Source: Hyphomicrobiales bacterium | Lineage (GTDB): Bacteria > Pseudomonadota > Alphaproteobacteria > Rhizobiales > Rhizobiaceae | Direction of reading: 5' to 3' | Length of the DNA: 64,000 bases | NCBI GenBank assembly: GCA_900469345.1 | Contig: UBWZ01000003.1 | Coordinates: 142,577 to 206,576, forward strand | Part shown: positions 44,453 to 54,379 of the stretch, piece by piece | How the letters are laid out: each line of letters opens with the position of its first letter | Numbering within the stretch: position 1 is the first letter of the stretch | The notes under the pieces: model-generated | What the model was told of the DNA's origin: nothing | The model's input: the letters and a program-made list of their open reading frames with translations, nothing else | Databases searched by the model: none | Translations under genes and position numbers: made by a program

Positions 44453-47287
44453 ATGGCCAGACACGATATTGATTTTTCCGACCTCATCGACCTTGCACGC
44501 CTGAAGACCGAGTGTGAGGAAGCGGTCAGCAGCCCCGAACGTCCACTGCTTGAAAAGCGGGCCGCGCTTTTGCCCATTCTCAGGCGCGCCAGCACGCAAG
44601 GCCGTGCGCTTGCGCATGCGCTTCTCAACAAGGACGGCAGCGGCCTCAACTGCGCCCGACGCATTTCCTGGATCCAGGATCAGCTGATCTGCGTGCTGCA
44701 CGAGGCAACCGAACGGCATGTCTATCGCGAGGCCGAAACGGTGGCGGTCGCCGCCGTCGGTGGCTACGGCCGCGGCACGCTCGCACCCGGCTCGGACATC
44801 GATCTTCTCTTCCTGCTGCCGGAAAAGAACACTGACAACATGCGCAAGGCGGTCGAGTTCCTGCTCTACGTCCTGTGGGATCTTGGCTTCAAGGTGGGCC
44901 ATGCCACGCGAACGGTGGAGGAATGCATCCGCCTTGCCAAGAGCGACATGACCATTCGCACCGCGATCCTCGAATGCCGGGAGATCTGCGGCCGCCATGC
45001 CCTGGTAAGCGAGCTCGAAAGCCGCTTCGACAAGGAAGTCGTCGCCGATACCGGGCCTGAATTCATCGCCGCCAAACTTGCCGAGCGCGACCTGCGCCAC
45101 AAGAAGGCGGGCGATACGCGTTACCTCGTCGAACCCAACGTGAAAGAAGGCAAGGGCGGTCTGCGCGATCTGCATACCCTGTTCTGGATCGCCAAATATT
45201 ACTACCGCGTCCGCGAAACGACGGAACTGGTGAAGCTCGGCGTGCTGTCGCGCGAGGAGGCCCGGACTTTCGAAAAGGCAGACGATTTCCTGTGGGCCGT
45301 GCGCTGCCAGATGCACTTCCTGACCGGCAAGGCCGAGGAGCGGCTGTCCTTCGATATCCAGCGGGATATTGCCGAAAGCCTCGGCTACCAGTCGCGCCCG
45401 GGTCTGTCGGCCGTCGAGCGCTTCATGAAGCACTATTTCCTGATCGCCAAGAATGTCGGCGATCTCACCCGCATCCTCTGCTCGGCGCTGGAGGAGAAGC
45501 AGGCCATGGCGGCGCCCGGTCTTACCCGCAGGGTGATCTCGCGCTTCACCAAGCGGCTCCACAAGATCCCGGGCACGCTGGAATTCGTCGAGGATCGCGG
45601 CCGCATCACAATGGCCGATCCCGAGGTCTTCAAGCGGGATCCGGTCAGCATCATCCGCTTTTTCCACGTGGCGGACCTGACCGGGCTCGAGCTTCATCCG
45701 GATGCGCTGAAGCGGATGACCCGCTCGCTTGCCCTGATCGACAACGACGTGCGCGAAAACGAGGAAGCCAACCGGCTCTTCCTGTCCATGCTGACCTCGC
45801 GTCGCGACCCCGCACTCATCCTGCGCCGCATGAACGAGGCAGGCGTGCTCGGCCGCTTCATTCCCGAGTTCGGCAAGGTCGTGGCGATGATGCAGTTCAA
45901 CATGTATCACCACTATACGGTCGACGAGCACCTCATACGCGCCGTCGACGCGCTGGCCGAAATCGACCAGGGGCGTGCATCGGAAATTCACCCGCTCGCA
46001 AGCAATGTGATGCCGCACATCGAAGAGCGCGAGGTTCTCTATGTCGCCGTGCTTCTTCACGACGTCGCCAAGGGGCGCGAGGAGGATCACTCCGTCGCCG
46101 GCGCCAGGATTGCGCGTCGCCTCTGCCCGCGTCTTGGACTGAGCGCCAAGCAGACCGAGCTGGTGGTCTGGCTGATCGAGGTGCACCTGCTGATGTCGAT
46201 GACGGCGCAGACCCGCGACCTTCACGACCGAAAGACGATCACCGACTTTGCCGAGAAGGTCCAGTCCATGGACCGGCTGAAGCTGCTGCTGATCCTGACG
46301 ATCTGCGATATCCGTGCCGTTGGGCCGGGCGTCTGGAACGGCTGGAAGGGACAGCTCCTGCGCACTCTTTACTACGAGACCGAGCTGCTGCTGTCCGGCG
46401 GGTTCTCCGAGGTGTCGCGCAAGGAGCGCGCCAAGGTGGCGGAAGAGGCGCTCGCCGGCGCATTGGGCGACTGGAGCGACAGCGACCGCCAGACCTACGC
46501 CAACCTGCACTACCAGCCCTACCTGCTCTCCGTCTCTCTGGAAGATCAGGTGCGGCACGCGAAATTCATCCGTGAGACGGACAAGGCGGGTCACGCCTTG
46601 GCGACGATGGTGCGCACCAATACCTTCAACGCCATTACCGAAATCACCGTGCTTGCGCCGGACCATCCGCGCCTTCTGTCGATCATCGCTGGCGCCTGCG
46701 CGGCGGCGGGCGCCAATATCGCCGATGCGCAGATCTTCACGACCTCCGACGGACGCGCGCTCGACACGATCCTGATCAACCGCGAATTCGCCATCGACCA
46801 GGACGAACTGCGCCGTGGCGGCACGATCAGCCGCATGATCGAAGATGTGCTGTCTGGCAAGAAGCGCCTGCCGGAGGTGATCGCGACGCGCGCCAAGGGT
46901 CGCAAGCGCAACAAGACCTTCAACATTCCCCCGTCGGTGATCATCTCCAACGGCCTGTCGAACAAGTTCACGGTGATCGAGGTGGAGTGCCTTGACCGGA
47001 CGGGCCTGCTCGCCGAAATCACGGCGGTGCTGGCCGATCTGTCTCTCGATATCCACTCGGCCCGTATCACGACCTTCGGCGAGAAGGTCATCGATACCTT
47101 CTACGTGACCGATCTGGTCGGCCATAAGGTGACCAACGAAAACCGTCAGGGCAGCATCTCTGCGCGGCTGAAGGCCGTCATGGCCGAGCAGGAGGATGAG
47201 CTGCGCGCCGGCATGCCCTCGGGCATCATCGCACCGTCGCCGCTGCCGGCGCCCACCACCACGCGCCGCGCGAAAGCCGGCGCGTGA
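44453..47287 (+). CDS. glnD: Bifunctional uridylyltransferase/uridylyl-removing enzyme GlnD
   Basis: Glutamine sensor that uridylylates PII (GlnB/GlnK) under nitrogen limitation and removes UMP when glutamine is high. 944 residues. Nucleotidyltransferase motif [23 protein letters not shown] hydrolase motif [20 protein letters not shown], and two C-terminal ACT domains ([21 protein letters not shown] and [20 protein letters not shown]). Located between the AraC-type gene and murJ; with rpoN and ptsN it makes three nitrogen-control genes in this window. Confidence 0.97.
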   Translation: MARHDIDFSDLIDLARLKTECEEAVSSPERPLLEKRAALLPILRRASTQGRALAHALLNKDGSGLNCARRISWIQDQLICVLHEATERHVYREAETVAVAAVGGYGRGTLAPGSDIDLLFLLPEKNTDNMRKAVEFLLYVLWDLGFKVGHATRTVEECIRLAKSDMTIRTAILECREICGRHALVSELESRFDKEVVADTGPEFIAAKLAERDLRHKKAGDTRYLVEPNVKEGKGGLRDLHTLFWIAKYYYRVRETTELVKLGVLSREEARTFEKADDFLWAVRCQMHFLTGKAEERLSFDIQRDIAESLGYQSRPGLSAVERFMKHYFLIAKNVGDLTRILCSALEEKQAMAAPGLTRRVISRFTKRLHKIPGTLEFVEDRGRITMADPEVFKRDPVSIIRFFHVADLTGLELHPDALKRMTRSLALIDNDVRENEEANRLFLSMLTSRRDPALILRRMNEAGVLGRFIPEFGKVVAMMQFNMYHHYTVDEHLIRAVDALAEIDQGRASEIHPLASNVMPHIEEREVLYVAVLLHDVAKGREEDHSVAGARIARRLCPRLGLSAKQTELVVWLIEVHLLMSMTAQTRDLHDRKTITDFAEKVQSMDRLKLLLILTICDIRAVGPGVWNGWKGQLLRTLYYETELLLSGGFSEVSRKERAKVAEEALAGALGDWSDSDRQTYANLHYQPYLLSVSLEDQVRHAKFIRETDKAGHALATMVRTNTFNAITEITVLAPDHPRLLSIIAGACAAAGANIADAQIFTTSDGRALDTILINREFAIDQDELRRGGTISRMIEDVLSGKKRLPEVIATRAKGRKRNKTFNIPPSVIISNGLSNKFTVIEVECLDRTGLLAEITAVLADLSLDIHSARITTFGEKVIDTFYVTDLVGHKVTNENRQGSISARLKAVMAEQEDELRAGMPSGIIAPSPLPAPTTTRRAKAGA

Positions 47288-47318
47288 GGTCCCGTCACCC
47301 GAGCGGGAGTACCTTCTC

Positions 47319-48887
47319 ATGAGTCTCGTCAGAAAATTCGCCACCGTCGGCGGCGCTACGCTCGGCAGCCGCATCTTTGGCTTTGCCCGCGAAACCTTCA
47401 TGGCCGCAGCACTCGGGACAGGACCGATGGCCGACGTCTTCTACGCGGCTTTTCGCTTCCCCAATCTGTTTCGCCGGCTGTTTGCCGAGGGCGCCTTCAA
47501 TGCGGCGTTCGTGCCGCTGTTTTCCAAGGAGATCGAGACCCATGGCGTCGAGGGCGCCAAGCGGTTCTCCGAGGAGGTTTTCGGGGTTCTCTTCTCGGCG
47601 CTGCTGCTGATCACCATCGCCATGGAACTGATGATGCCCTGGCTGGTGGAGTGGGTCATCGCCCCGGGCTTTGCCGACGATGCCGAAAAGACCTCGATGA
47701 CCGTCCGCATGGCCGCGGTCATGTTTCCCTACCTGATGTGCATGTCGCTGACCGCCATGCTGTCCGGCATGCTGAACTCGCTGCACCATTTCTTCGCCGC
47801 AGCCGTGGCGCCGGTCTTCCTCAACGTCGTGATGATCGCGGCCCTCTTCTACGGCCTGTGGATCCATGCCGATCCGGCCACGATCGCCTGGTACCTGTCC
47901 TGGAGCGTGCTGCTTGCAGGCATCCTGCAGATGGCCGTCGTCTATGCCGGGGTGCGCCATGCCGGCATCAACATCGGCTTCCGCCGTCCGCGCATGACGC
48001 CCAACGTCAAGCGGCTGCTCGTCCTTGCCGTGCCTGCGGCAGTGACCGGCGGCATTACCCAGATCAACCAGATCATCGGCCAGGCGATCGCTTCGGGCAA
48101 GGAAGGCGCCATCGCCGCCCTTCAGTATGCGGATCGTATCTACCAGTTGCCGCTCGGCGTGGTCGGCGTCGCGGTGGGCGTGGTGCTTTTGCCGGAACTT
48201 GCCCGGGCCCTCAAGGGCGGCCAGGCCAAGGAAGCGGCCAACATTCAGAACCGGTCCATCGAATTCGTGCTCTTCCTGACCCTGCCGGCGGCCGCGGGTC
48301 TGTGGATCCTGTCCGATCCCATCATCCGCGTGCTCTACGAGCGCGGCCAGTTCACCGCCCAGAACACCTCGGTCGTCGCCTCGATCCTTGCCATCTACGG
48401 TCTCGGCCTGCCAGGCTTCGTGATGATCAAGGCGCTGCAGCCCGGCTTCTATGCGCGGGAGGACACAAAGACCCCGATGCGCTTCACCATGCTCTCGGTC
48501 GTCATCAATTCGGGTCTGGCCATCTCGCTCTTCCCGCTGATCGCCGAGCGTGGCATTGCGACGGCGGAAGCCACGGCCGGCTGGACCAACACGGTCCTCT
48601 TGTTTTCGACGCTGGTCTGGCGAGGGCACCTGGCCTGGGACTGGAGTCTGGTGAAGCGGGCCGTGCTGCTTCTGGTCTCGGCGGCCATCATGTCGGGTGC
48701 GCTCATCTACGCGCTGCCCTATGCGGCTCCCTGGCTGTCGTCCGGTTCGCCGCTGGTCCACAAGATTGCAGCCCTTGCCGTGCTGCTCGGCCTATCGATG
48801 GTCGTCTACTTTGCCAGCGCCTTCCTGATCGGCGGCGCCGATCTCGGCATGATCCGGCGCAACATGAAGCGGCGCGCCAGGACCTGA
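47319..48887 (+). CDS. murJ: Lipid II flippase MurJ (MviN)
   Basis: 522-residue MOP-superfamily flippase that moves lipid II across the inner membrane for peptidoglycan synthesis. About 14 helices. N-terminal signature LGSRIFGFARETFMAAALGTGPMADVFYAAFRFPNLFRRLFAEG; the conserved Arg residues of the central cavity lie in this block. ATG at 47319 gives MSLVRKFATVGGATL; an upstream open extension lies inside glnD. The gap to glnD is 31 bp. Confidence 0.95.
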   Translation: MSLVRKFATVGGATLGSRIFGFARETFMAAALGTGPMADVFYAAFRFPNLFRRLFAEGAFNAAFVPLFSKEIETHGVEGAKRFSEEVFGVLFSALLLITIAMELMMPWLVEWVIAPGFADDAEKTSMTVRMAAVMFPYLMCMSLTAMLSGMLNSLHHFFAAAVAPVFLNVVMIAALFYGLWIHADPATIAWYLSWSVLLAGILQMAVVYAGVRHAGINIGFRRPRMTPNVKRLLVLAVPAAVTGGITQINQIIGQAIASGKEGAIAALQYADRIYQLPLGVVGVAVGVVLLPELARALKGGQAKEAANIQNRSIEFVLFLTLPAAAGLWILSDPIIRVLYERGQFTAQNTSVVASILAIYGLGLPGFVMIKALQPGFYAREDTKTPMRFTMLSVVINSGLAISLFPLIAERGIATAEATAGWTNTVLLFSTLVWRGHLAWDWSLVKRAVLLLVSAAIMSGALIYALPYAAPWLSSGSPLVHKIAALAVLLGLSMVVYFASAFLIGGADLGMIRRNMKRRART

Positions 48888-48897
48888 AGCACTCGGC

Positions 48898-49338
48898 CTA
48901 GTGACGCTTGCGCTTGCCGCAATAGTTCCAGGTGCGCTTCGGGCCGACATCCACGTGGATGATGCCGTTGCAATACTGCCCGATACCGCCGATGCCCGGA
49001 GCTTCGGCCGCTGCCGCGAGGATCTTCCGGTCGGAAACGCCTGGCACCCGGATATCGGCTGCATAGCAGTGGCTGTGCTGCGAGCCGCCGGAGTGGGGAC
49101 GATGGCCCGAGGTGACGATCGGCTTGCGTCCGACATCCTGGGAAATGTGGGCAAGAATGGCCTCTAGCTTCTCTGGGAAGCAACTTGTCCGGACGCTGAT
49201 CCGTTGGACTGTATAGTAGGCTGAATAATCGTGCTTGAAGCTGGTTCCGCGGCGCTTCGGGCCATCAGCCGCGAAAGCGGGAAGGCTGAGGCCAAGGGCG
49301 AGAAGGCTGGCGAGCGCGACACGAAACAAGATGCGCAT
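48898..49338 (-). CDS. Secreted M15-like peptidase (DUF882/YcbK-type)
   Basis: 146 residues. A signal peptide is visible (MRILFRVALASLLALGLSLPAFAA). The mature part holds a peptidase M15A-like zinc site: SGHRPHSGGSQHSHCYAADIR (His and Asp ligands) and IIHVDVGPKRTWNYC (third His). Three or four Cys suggest disulfides. Relatives cut peptidoglycan cross-links or D-Ala-D-Ala; activity here is inferred. MRILFRV at 49338 has an upstream AGGAGA ribosome site (reading leftward). Convergent with murJ, ten bases apart. Confidence 0.85.
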   Translation of the reverse strand: MRILFRVALASLLALGLSLPAFAADGPKRRGTSFKHDYSAYYTVQRISVRTSCFPEKLEAILAHISQDVGRKPIVTSGHRPHSGGSQHSHCYAADIRVPGVSDRKILAAAAEAPGIGGIGQYCNGIIHVDVGPKRTWNYCGKRKRH

Positions 49339-49702
49339 GTATATCTCCTGAGAAATGGACCTGCCCTCATGGCTGGCCACTTGCTTCAGGCGAGCATTTC
49401 ATTCCAAAAAGTGACGCCAATAAGGAGCAATTTGCTTCAATTTTGAAAATGTCTGCCGCAGGAGTTAATCCAGGTTAACTATTCTCGAGCCGGAGCGGAA
49501 GAATTTTGCGTTTGACTCTAAAGATTCCAATCTCTTACCCGGCTTAAGGAAAGGCGTCGCTTAACTGATGAACGCATTGGCATATAATCCCTATTTGCTG
49601 TGCGAAAACGTGCCAAATGCCATTGATCTAGGCGATGAATGCCGCTTGCCGAGGGTCGGCGGTGGGGTCTATGCCTCTTTCGGCATCAGGAAGGGGGCCA
49701 TC
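49339..49702. other. Divergent intergenic region with an inverted repeat
   Basis: 364 bp between the leftward M15-like gene and the rightward VOC gene. It is AT-richer than its neighbours and holds GTTAA-TCCAGG-TTAAC (49464-49479), a perfect 5-bp inverted repeat around six bases, possibly an operator. An open frame extends the VOC gene upstream to 49568 but has no ribosome site. No RNA gene was recognised. Confidence 0.5.
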
Positions 49703-50110
49703 ATGTCCAGCCGATCTCTGTTTCTCGTCACCCTGATCGTCGACGATTACGATCGCGGCAAGGACTTCTATTGCGGCGTGCTCGGCTTTGACTGCGTGTC
49801 CGATGCGCCGTTGCCGCAGCAGCGCCGCTGGCTGGTGGTAAGGCCACCGGGCGGCGAGGGGGCAGCCTTGCTTCTCGCGCGCGCCGAGGACGAGGCGGAG
49901 CGGAAGGCCGTCGGCAACCAGGCAGCCGGACGGGTGAGCTTTTTCCTCAAGACGGACGATTTTGCGCGTGATCATGCCGCCATGATCGCCAAGGGCATTC
50001 GCTTCATCGAGGACCCGCGCCACGAAGCCTACGGCACCGTCGCCGTGTTTTCCGACATCTACGGGAATTTGTGGGATCTGATCGAGCACGCCGGGGATGC
50101 TGCCACTTGA
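49703..50110 (+). CDS. VOC-family (glyoxalase-like) protein
   Basis: 135-residue vicinal-oxygen-chelate protein: SLFLVTLIVDDYDRGKDFYCGVLGFDCVSD at the start and YGTVAVFSDIYGNLWDLIEHA at the end, with a central RVSFFLKTDDFARDHAAM. The usual early His ligand is not evident, so metal binding is uncertain. MSSRSLFL at 49703 follows an AGGAAGGGGG ribosome site and is preferred over the ATG at 49568. Substrate unknown. Confidence 0.82.
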   Translation: MSSRSLFLVTLIVDDYDRGKDFYCGVLGFDCVSDAPLPQQRRWLVVRPPGGEGAALLLARAEDEAERKAVGNQAAGRVSFFLKTDDFARDHAAMIAKGIRFIEDPRHEAYGTVAVFSDIYGNLWDLIEHAGDAAT

Positions 50111-50246
50111 TCACCGGCTGCGCGCCGTGCATAAGCGCGCGCGTTAGCAACATGGCCCGCGGGGCGTGACTGCCGGAGGACCTCCAACCTTCCGGCGCCA
50201 CGCAATCCAGGGCCTGGGGCCTTCCACCAGCCTGATCGAGGACATG

Positions 50247-51311
50247 ATGAACAGTTTCAAGCCGCTTGTATTTTCGGGCGTGCAGCCCACCGGCAACCTG
50301 CATCTCGGCAATTATCTCGGCGCCATCCGCAAGTTCGTGGCGCTGCAGGAAAACAACGATTGCATCTACTGCGTCGTCGACCTGCACGCGATCACTGCCC
50401 AGCTGGTCCATGACGACCTGCGCGGCCAGATCCGCTCCATCGCGGCAGCCTTCATCGCCTCCGGTATCGACGCGAAAAAGCACATCGTCTTCAACCAGTC
50501 CGCCGTTCCGCAGCACGCGGAACTCGCCTGGATCTTCAATTGCGTCGCCCGCATCGGCTGGATGAACCGCATGACGCAGTTCAAGGACAAGGCCGGCAAG
50601 GACCGCGAAAATGCCTCGCTCGGCCTGCTCGCCTATCCGAGCCTGATGGCGGCCGACATTCTCGTCTACCGCGCCACCCACGTGCCGGTCGGCGACGACC
50701 AGAAGCAGCATCTGGAGCTTGCCCGCGACATCGCCCAGAAGTTCAACATCGACTTCCAGGACAAGATCCGCACCACCGGGACCGGCGTCGACATGGTCGT
50801 CGGCGAAGAGCCGATCCATGGATATTTTCCGCTGGTGGAGCCGTTGATCGACGGCCCGGCGCCGCGCGTCATGTCGCTGCGCGACGGCACCAAGAAGATG
50901 TCGAAATCCGATCCCTCCGACCTGTCGCGCATCAACCTGATGGACGACCAGGACGAGATCCTGAAAAAGATCCGCAAGGCCAAGACCGATCCGGAGGGCC
51001 TGCCGACCGAAGTCGCGGGCCTGTCGGGCCGTCCGGAGGCGGACAACCTGGTCGGCATCTACGCCGCACTCGCCGACAAGACCAAGGCCGAGGTTCTCGC
51101 CGAATTCGGCGGGCAGCAGTTCTCGGTGTTCAAGCCGGCGCTGGCCGATCTGGCCGTCCATGTCCTTGCCCCGATCACCGGCGAGATGCGCCGCCTGATG
51201 GACGACACGACACACATCGACGCCATTCTGAAAGACGGCGGTGAGCGGGCGCGGGCCCGGGCGCAGAAGGTGATGGACGAGGTCTTCGACATCGTCGGCT
51301 TCCTGCGCTGA
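50247..51311 (+). CDS. trpS: Tryptophan-tRNA ligase
   Basis: Class Ic aminoacyl-tRNA synthetase, 354 residues. N-terminal [21 protein letters not shown] contains the HIGH-like [48 protein letters not shown] and the KMSKS motif ([14 protein letters not shown]) follow. Of two adjacent ATG codons, the second (50247) has better spacing to the GAGG ribosome site. A good terminator follows. Confidence 0.97.
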   Translation: MNSFKPLVFSGVQPTGNLHLGNYLGAIRKFVALQENNDCIYCVVDLHAITAQLVHDDLRGQIRSIAAAFIASGIDAKKHIVFNQSAVPQHAELAWIFNCVARIGWMNRMTQFKDKAGKDRENASLGLLAYPSLMAADILVYRATHVPVGDDQKQHLELARDIAQKFNIDFQDKIRTTGTGVDMVVGEEPIHGYFPLVEPLIDGPAPRVMSLRDGTKKMSKSDPSDLSRINLMDDQDEILKKIRKAKTDPEGLPTEVAGLSGRPEADNLVGIYAALADKTKAEVLAEFGGQQFSVFKPALADLAVHVLAPITGEMRRLMDDTTHIDAILKDGGERARARAQKVMDEVFDIVGFLR

Positions 51312-51336
51312 ACGCTACGAGCCTCACTGTGTGGAG

Positions 51337-51367
51337 CCCGCCGCCCATCGCGGCGGGTTTTCATTTT
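51337..51367 (+). terminator. Rho-independent terminator of trpS
   Basis: Perfect 8-bp GC stem CCCGCCGC / GCGGCGGG (51337-51344 and 51350-51357) with loop CCATC, followed by TTTTCATTTT. Confidence 0.9.
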
Positions 51368-51432
51368 CTGCTGTTGGTATAAGGTCCGCGGCACGACCTT
51401 TGGGTCTTGCTGATCTGGGCGAGGGGGCAAGC

Positions 51433-51924
51433 ATGGTTTCCAAACGGCTGTCGCGGCTGGAAGGCCACAGGCGCAAATTCATGGCTGTCATGGACGGCAC
51501 ACCGGAATGCGAAAAGGCCGTGCGCTATGCGGGACGGCGCGCCAAGAACACCAATGGCGGCATGGTTCTTCTTTACGTCATCCCCGACGGCGACTTCCAG
51601 CAATGGCTCGGCGTCGAGCAGATCATGCGGGCCGAAGCGCGAGAAGAGGCCGAAGCGATGATGGCCAAGGCCGCCCAGAGCGTGCGCGACACGGTCGGGC
51701 TCGATCCCGAAATCGTCATCCGTGAGGGCAATGCCACCGAGCAGATCAACCAGCTGGTGGAAGAAGACCAGGATATCGCCATCCTCGTTCTGGCGTCTGC
51801 TTCCGCCAAGGAAGGCCCGGGCCCGCTCGTGTCGGCCGTTGCCGGTCGCGGTGCGGCGTTCCCCATTCCGGTAACGGTTCTGCCCGATACGCTGACGGAC
51901 GAGGAAATCGACGCGCTGGCTTGA
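51433..51924 (+). CDS. Universal stress protein family protein
   Basis: 163 residues with a Usp-like alpha/beta fold: KFMAVMDGTPECEKAVRYAGRRAKNTNGGMVLLYVIP at the start and an IAILVLASASAKEGPGPLVSAVAG segment near the end. The ATP-binding pattern G-x2-G-x9-G-S/T of UspFG-type proteins is not matched, so nucleotide binding is doubtful. GAGGGGG ribosome site before the ATG at 51433. Cytoplasmic; role unknown. Confidence 0.8.
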   Translation: MVSKRLSRLEGHRRKFMAVMDGTPECEKAVRYAGRRAKNTNGGMVLLYVIPDGDFQQWLGVEQIMRAEAREEAEAMMAKAAQSVRDTVGLDPEIVIREGNATEQINQLVEEDQDIAILVLASASAKEGPGPLVSAVAGRGAAFPIPVTVLPDTLTDEEIDALA

Positions 51925-52056
51925 TCAAGTCGTCTGCGTCGGCGATGCCGCCCTTGGCCGGAAACGGGCAAAGGCGCACTTGAACGAAAAGCTGATCGGG
52001 CTTATCTTCTTTTGAAGAATTCTAAATTGACGGCCTTTGCGGCAGGAGACCATGCC

Positions 52057-52623
52057 ATGTTCATTCAAACGGAATCGACACCCAATCCGGCAACCCTGAA
52101 GTTTCTGCCGGGCAAGGTCGTGATGGAAAAGGGCACGGCTGATTTCCGCAACGCTGCGGAGGCGGAAGCCTCGCCGCTCGCCGGCCGGCTGTTCGACATC
52201 GACGGCGTGACCGGCGTCTATTTCGGCTACGACTTCATCACCGTCACCAAGGACCGCGCCGAGTGGCAACACCTGAAGCCGGCGATCCTGGGTTCGATCA
52301 TGGAACACTTCATGTCCGGCCAGCCGGTCATGGGCGGCACTTCCAGCCTTGCGGAAGACCTTGACGAGGACGGCGAGTTCTTCGACGCGAACGACGAGAC
52401 CATCGTCGCGACCATCAAGGAACTGCTGGAGACGCGCGTGCGTCCGGCCGTCGCCCAGGATGGCGGCGACATCACCTTCAAGGGTTTCCGCGAAGGCACG
52501 GTCTATCTCAACATGAAGGGCGCGTGCTCCGGCTGCCCGTCGTCGACCGCGACGTTGAAGCACGGTGTCCAGAACCTGCTCAAGCACTTCGTGCCGGAAG
52601 TCCACGCCGTCGAAGCTCTGTAA
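52057..52623 (+). CDS. NifU/Nfu-type iron-sulfur scaffold protein
   Basis: 188 residues with two domains. The N-terminal Nfu_N domain reads MFIQTESTPNPATLKFLPGK (about 1-90). The C-terminal NifU-like domain ends with VRPAVAQDGGDITFKGF and the CxxC cluster-binding motif in MKGACSGCPSSTATLKHGVQ. It carries 4Fe-4S clusters to target enzymes. This is the general Nfu (NfuA/mitochondrial NFU1-like) protein, not the nitrogenase-specific NifU. The ATG at 52057 has a GGCAGGAGA site. tsaB follows after 18 bp. Confidence 0.93.
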   Translation: MFIQTESTPNPATLKFLPGKVVMEKGTADFRNAAEAEASPLAGRLFDIDGVTGVYFGYDFITVTKDRAEWQHLKPAILGSIMEHFMSGQPVMGGTSSLAEDLDEDGEFFDANDETIVATIKELLETRVRPAVAQDGGDITFKGFREGTVYLNMKGACSGCPSSTATLKHGVQNLLKHFVPEVHAVEAL

Positions 52624-52641
52624 GGAGCAGCCGCTCGCATC

Positions 52642-53337
52642 ATGATTGTTCTCGCGCTCGATACCGCCGGGGTCGATTGCTCTGTCGCGCTGCATGACAG
52701 CGCTGCAGGCAAGACCTTGGCCGTGGTGACCGAAGCCATCGGCAAGGGTCACGCGGAACGTCTCATGGACGTCATCGATCTCGCGCTGGCGCGGGCTGGC
52801 TTGCCGCTGGCCGCGATCGGCCGCATCGCCGTCGTAGTGGGACCAGGCTCTTTTACCGGTATCCGGGTAGGCGTCGCCGCGGCGCGCGGCCTTGCCCTGG
52901 CGCTACATGTCCCGGCCGTCGGCGTGACGACGCTCGAAGTGCTCGGCAATGCCCATCAGTCGAAACATCCGGGTCTGCCCGTCGTCGTCGCCATGGATGC
53001 CAAACGCGGCGAGGTCTATGCCCAGGCCTTTTCCGCCGACGGCAGCCCCATGACGGAGCCTGCAGCACTTGCGCCCGACGATGTCTCGGCACTTGCCGCT
53101 TCTCTGTCGGCGACGATTGCCGGATCCTGGGTCAATGCGGGAGAAGCCCCCCAGATGGACACCGATCAGCCCGAGTTCGCGGGTCGCGACCGCTTCGACA
53201 TTGCCACCGTCGCCCGTATCGCCGCGGCGCGGACCGATACAGCGGAGCGTCCAAAACCCCTTTATCTCCGCGGGCCGGATGCAAAGCCCCAAACCGGATT
53301 TTCGCTGGCGCGCAAGGCTGCGTTCACGCAGGATTAA
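52642..53337 (+). CDS. tsaB: tRNA threonylcarbamoyladenosine synthesis protein TsaB
   Basis: 231-residue partner of TsaD in forming t6A37 of ANN-decoding tRNAs. ASKHA-fold motifs: VLALDTAGVDCSVAL, EAIGKGHAERLMDVIDLALARAGL and VVVGPGSFTGIRVGVAAARGLALAL. It lacks a metal-binding HxxxH, as expected for TsaB versus TsaD. A TAAGGAG site overlaps the end of the Nfu gene. rimI follows, the usual pairing. Confidence 0.95.
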   Translation: MIVLALDTAGVDCSVALHDSAAGKTLAVVTEAIGKGHAERLMDVIDLALARAGLPLAAIGRIAVVVGPGSFTGIRVGVAAARGLALALHVPAVGVTTLEVLGNAHQSKHPGLPVVVAMDAKRGEVYAQAFSADGSPMTEPAALAPDDVSALAASLSATIAGSWVNAGEAPQMDTDQPEFAGRDRFDIATVARIAAARTDTAERPKPLYLRGPDAKPQTGFSLARKAAFTQD

Positions 53338-53408
53338 CGAGCCCGTAGGATCCTGTCCGGATCCCGGCATTGGCCGGCAAGGGACGCGGCAGACTTTGCG
53401 AATGAGCG

Positions 53409-53903
53409 ATGTTTGAAGATTATCTCAGCTGGAAGCCTTTTTTCGACATCGTTCCGATGACGCTCGACGACTGCGTGGAAATGTCCGAGCTTCACGGGCA
53501 GCGTTTTCCCCGCCAATGGGGAGACGGCGAATTCCAGAGCCTTCTCCTGCAGGGCGGCGTTTTCGGATTTGTGGCGCGCCAGACCAACGCTTTTTTCTCC
53601 AAGCCCTTCGGCGGCTTCGCTCTGTCGCGGGAGGCAGCCGGAGAGGCGGAAATCCTGACGATTGCCGTCAGCGAGAAGTTCGGCCGGCAGGGTCTGGGCT
53701 GGCGTCTCATGCAGGCCGCCTTGCGCGAGGCGCATGTGCGCGGTGCCGAAACCATGTTCCTGGAAGTCGAGGCCGCCAATGCGGCAGCCGTCGGACTGTA
53801 TGAGAAGCTCGGCTTCCGCAAGGTTGGTGAGAGGCCGGCCTATTACACCGGCCCTGACGGCCGGCGATCCTCGGCGCTTGTCATGAGCCGTGTTCTTCGC
53901 TAG
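53409..53903 (+). CDS. rimI: Ribosomal protein alanine N-acetyltransferase RimI-like
   Basis: 164-residue GNAT acetyltransferase thought to acetylate the N-terminus of S18. Features: MTLDDCVEMSELHGQRFPRQWGDGEF, ILTIAVSEKFGRQGLGWRLMQAALREA (acetyl-CoA loop FGRQGLG) and FLEVEAANAAAVGLYEKLGF with RRPAYYTGPDG-type C-terminus. Neighbour tsaB supports the name; the acetylated protein is inferred. Confidence 0.9.
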   Translation: MFEDYLSWKPFFDIVPMTLDDCVEMSELHGQRFPRQWGDGEFQSLLLQGGVFGFVARQTNAFFSKPFGGFALSREAAGEAEILTIAVSEKFGRQGLGWRLMQAALREAHVRGAETMFLEVEAANAAAVGLYEKLGFRKVGERPAYYTGPDGRRSSALVMSRVLR

Positions 53904-53950
53904 TCCCTAACCCTTACCGAACCACCGCGATATTCCAAAGGCCAAGCGTC

Positions 53951-54379
53951 ATGACAGAGCTTTCCAAGACCCTGGAGGAGCTGTGTGCCGAAAAAGGCAT
54001 GCGCATGACCGATCAGCGGCGCGTGATCGCTCGGATCCTGCAGGACTCCGACGATCATCCGGATGTCGAGGAACTGTATCGCCGGTCCTCCAAGGTTGAT
54101 CCCCGCATTTCCATCTCGACGGTCTATCGGACGGTGAAGCTGTTCGAGGACGAGGGAATCATCGAACGTCACGATTTTCGCGACGGCCGCTCCCGCTACG
54201 AGGCGGTGCCGGAAGAGCACCATGATCACATGATCGATCTCAACACCGGCACTGTCATCGAATTCCGCTCGGCGGAAATCGAGGCGCTGCAGGAGCGGAT
54301 CGCGCGCGAGCACGGTTTCCGGTTGGTCGGGCACAGGCTCGAACTTTACGGCATCCCGCTGGACAAGGACGAGACGTGA
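53951..54379 (+). CDS. Fur-family metalloregulator (probably Mur, manganese-responsive)
   Basis: 142 residues. N-terminal winged helix (EELCAEKGMRMTDQRRVIARILQDSDDHPDVEELYRR, STVYRTVKLFEDEGII) and metal site EEHHDHMIDLNTGTVIEF. The CxxC structural zinc motifs of E. coli Fur are absent, as in rhizobial Mur and Irr. In Rhizobiales this Fur homologue usually represses manganese uptake (sitABCD, mntH) rather than iron genes; that assignment is inferred from lineage. Its stop overlaps the olsA start (GTGA). Confidence 0.88.
   Translation: MTELSKTLEELCAEKGMRMTDQRRVIARILQDSDDHPDVEELYRRSSKVDPRISISTVYRTVKLFEDEGIIERHDFRDGRSRYEAVPEEHHDHMIDLNTGTVIEFRSAEIEALQERIAREHGFRLVGHRLELYGIPLDKDET

Noticed and set aside
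43967-47401. A 1144-codon open frame on the minus strand
   Set aside because: Antisense to glnD, which is unmistakable; composition is that of a shadow frame.
49568-49702. A 45-residue N-terminal extension of the VOC protein
   Set aside because: The downstream ATG at 49703 has a strong ribosome site and begins exactly at the VOC fold.
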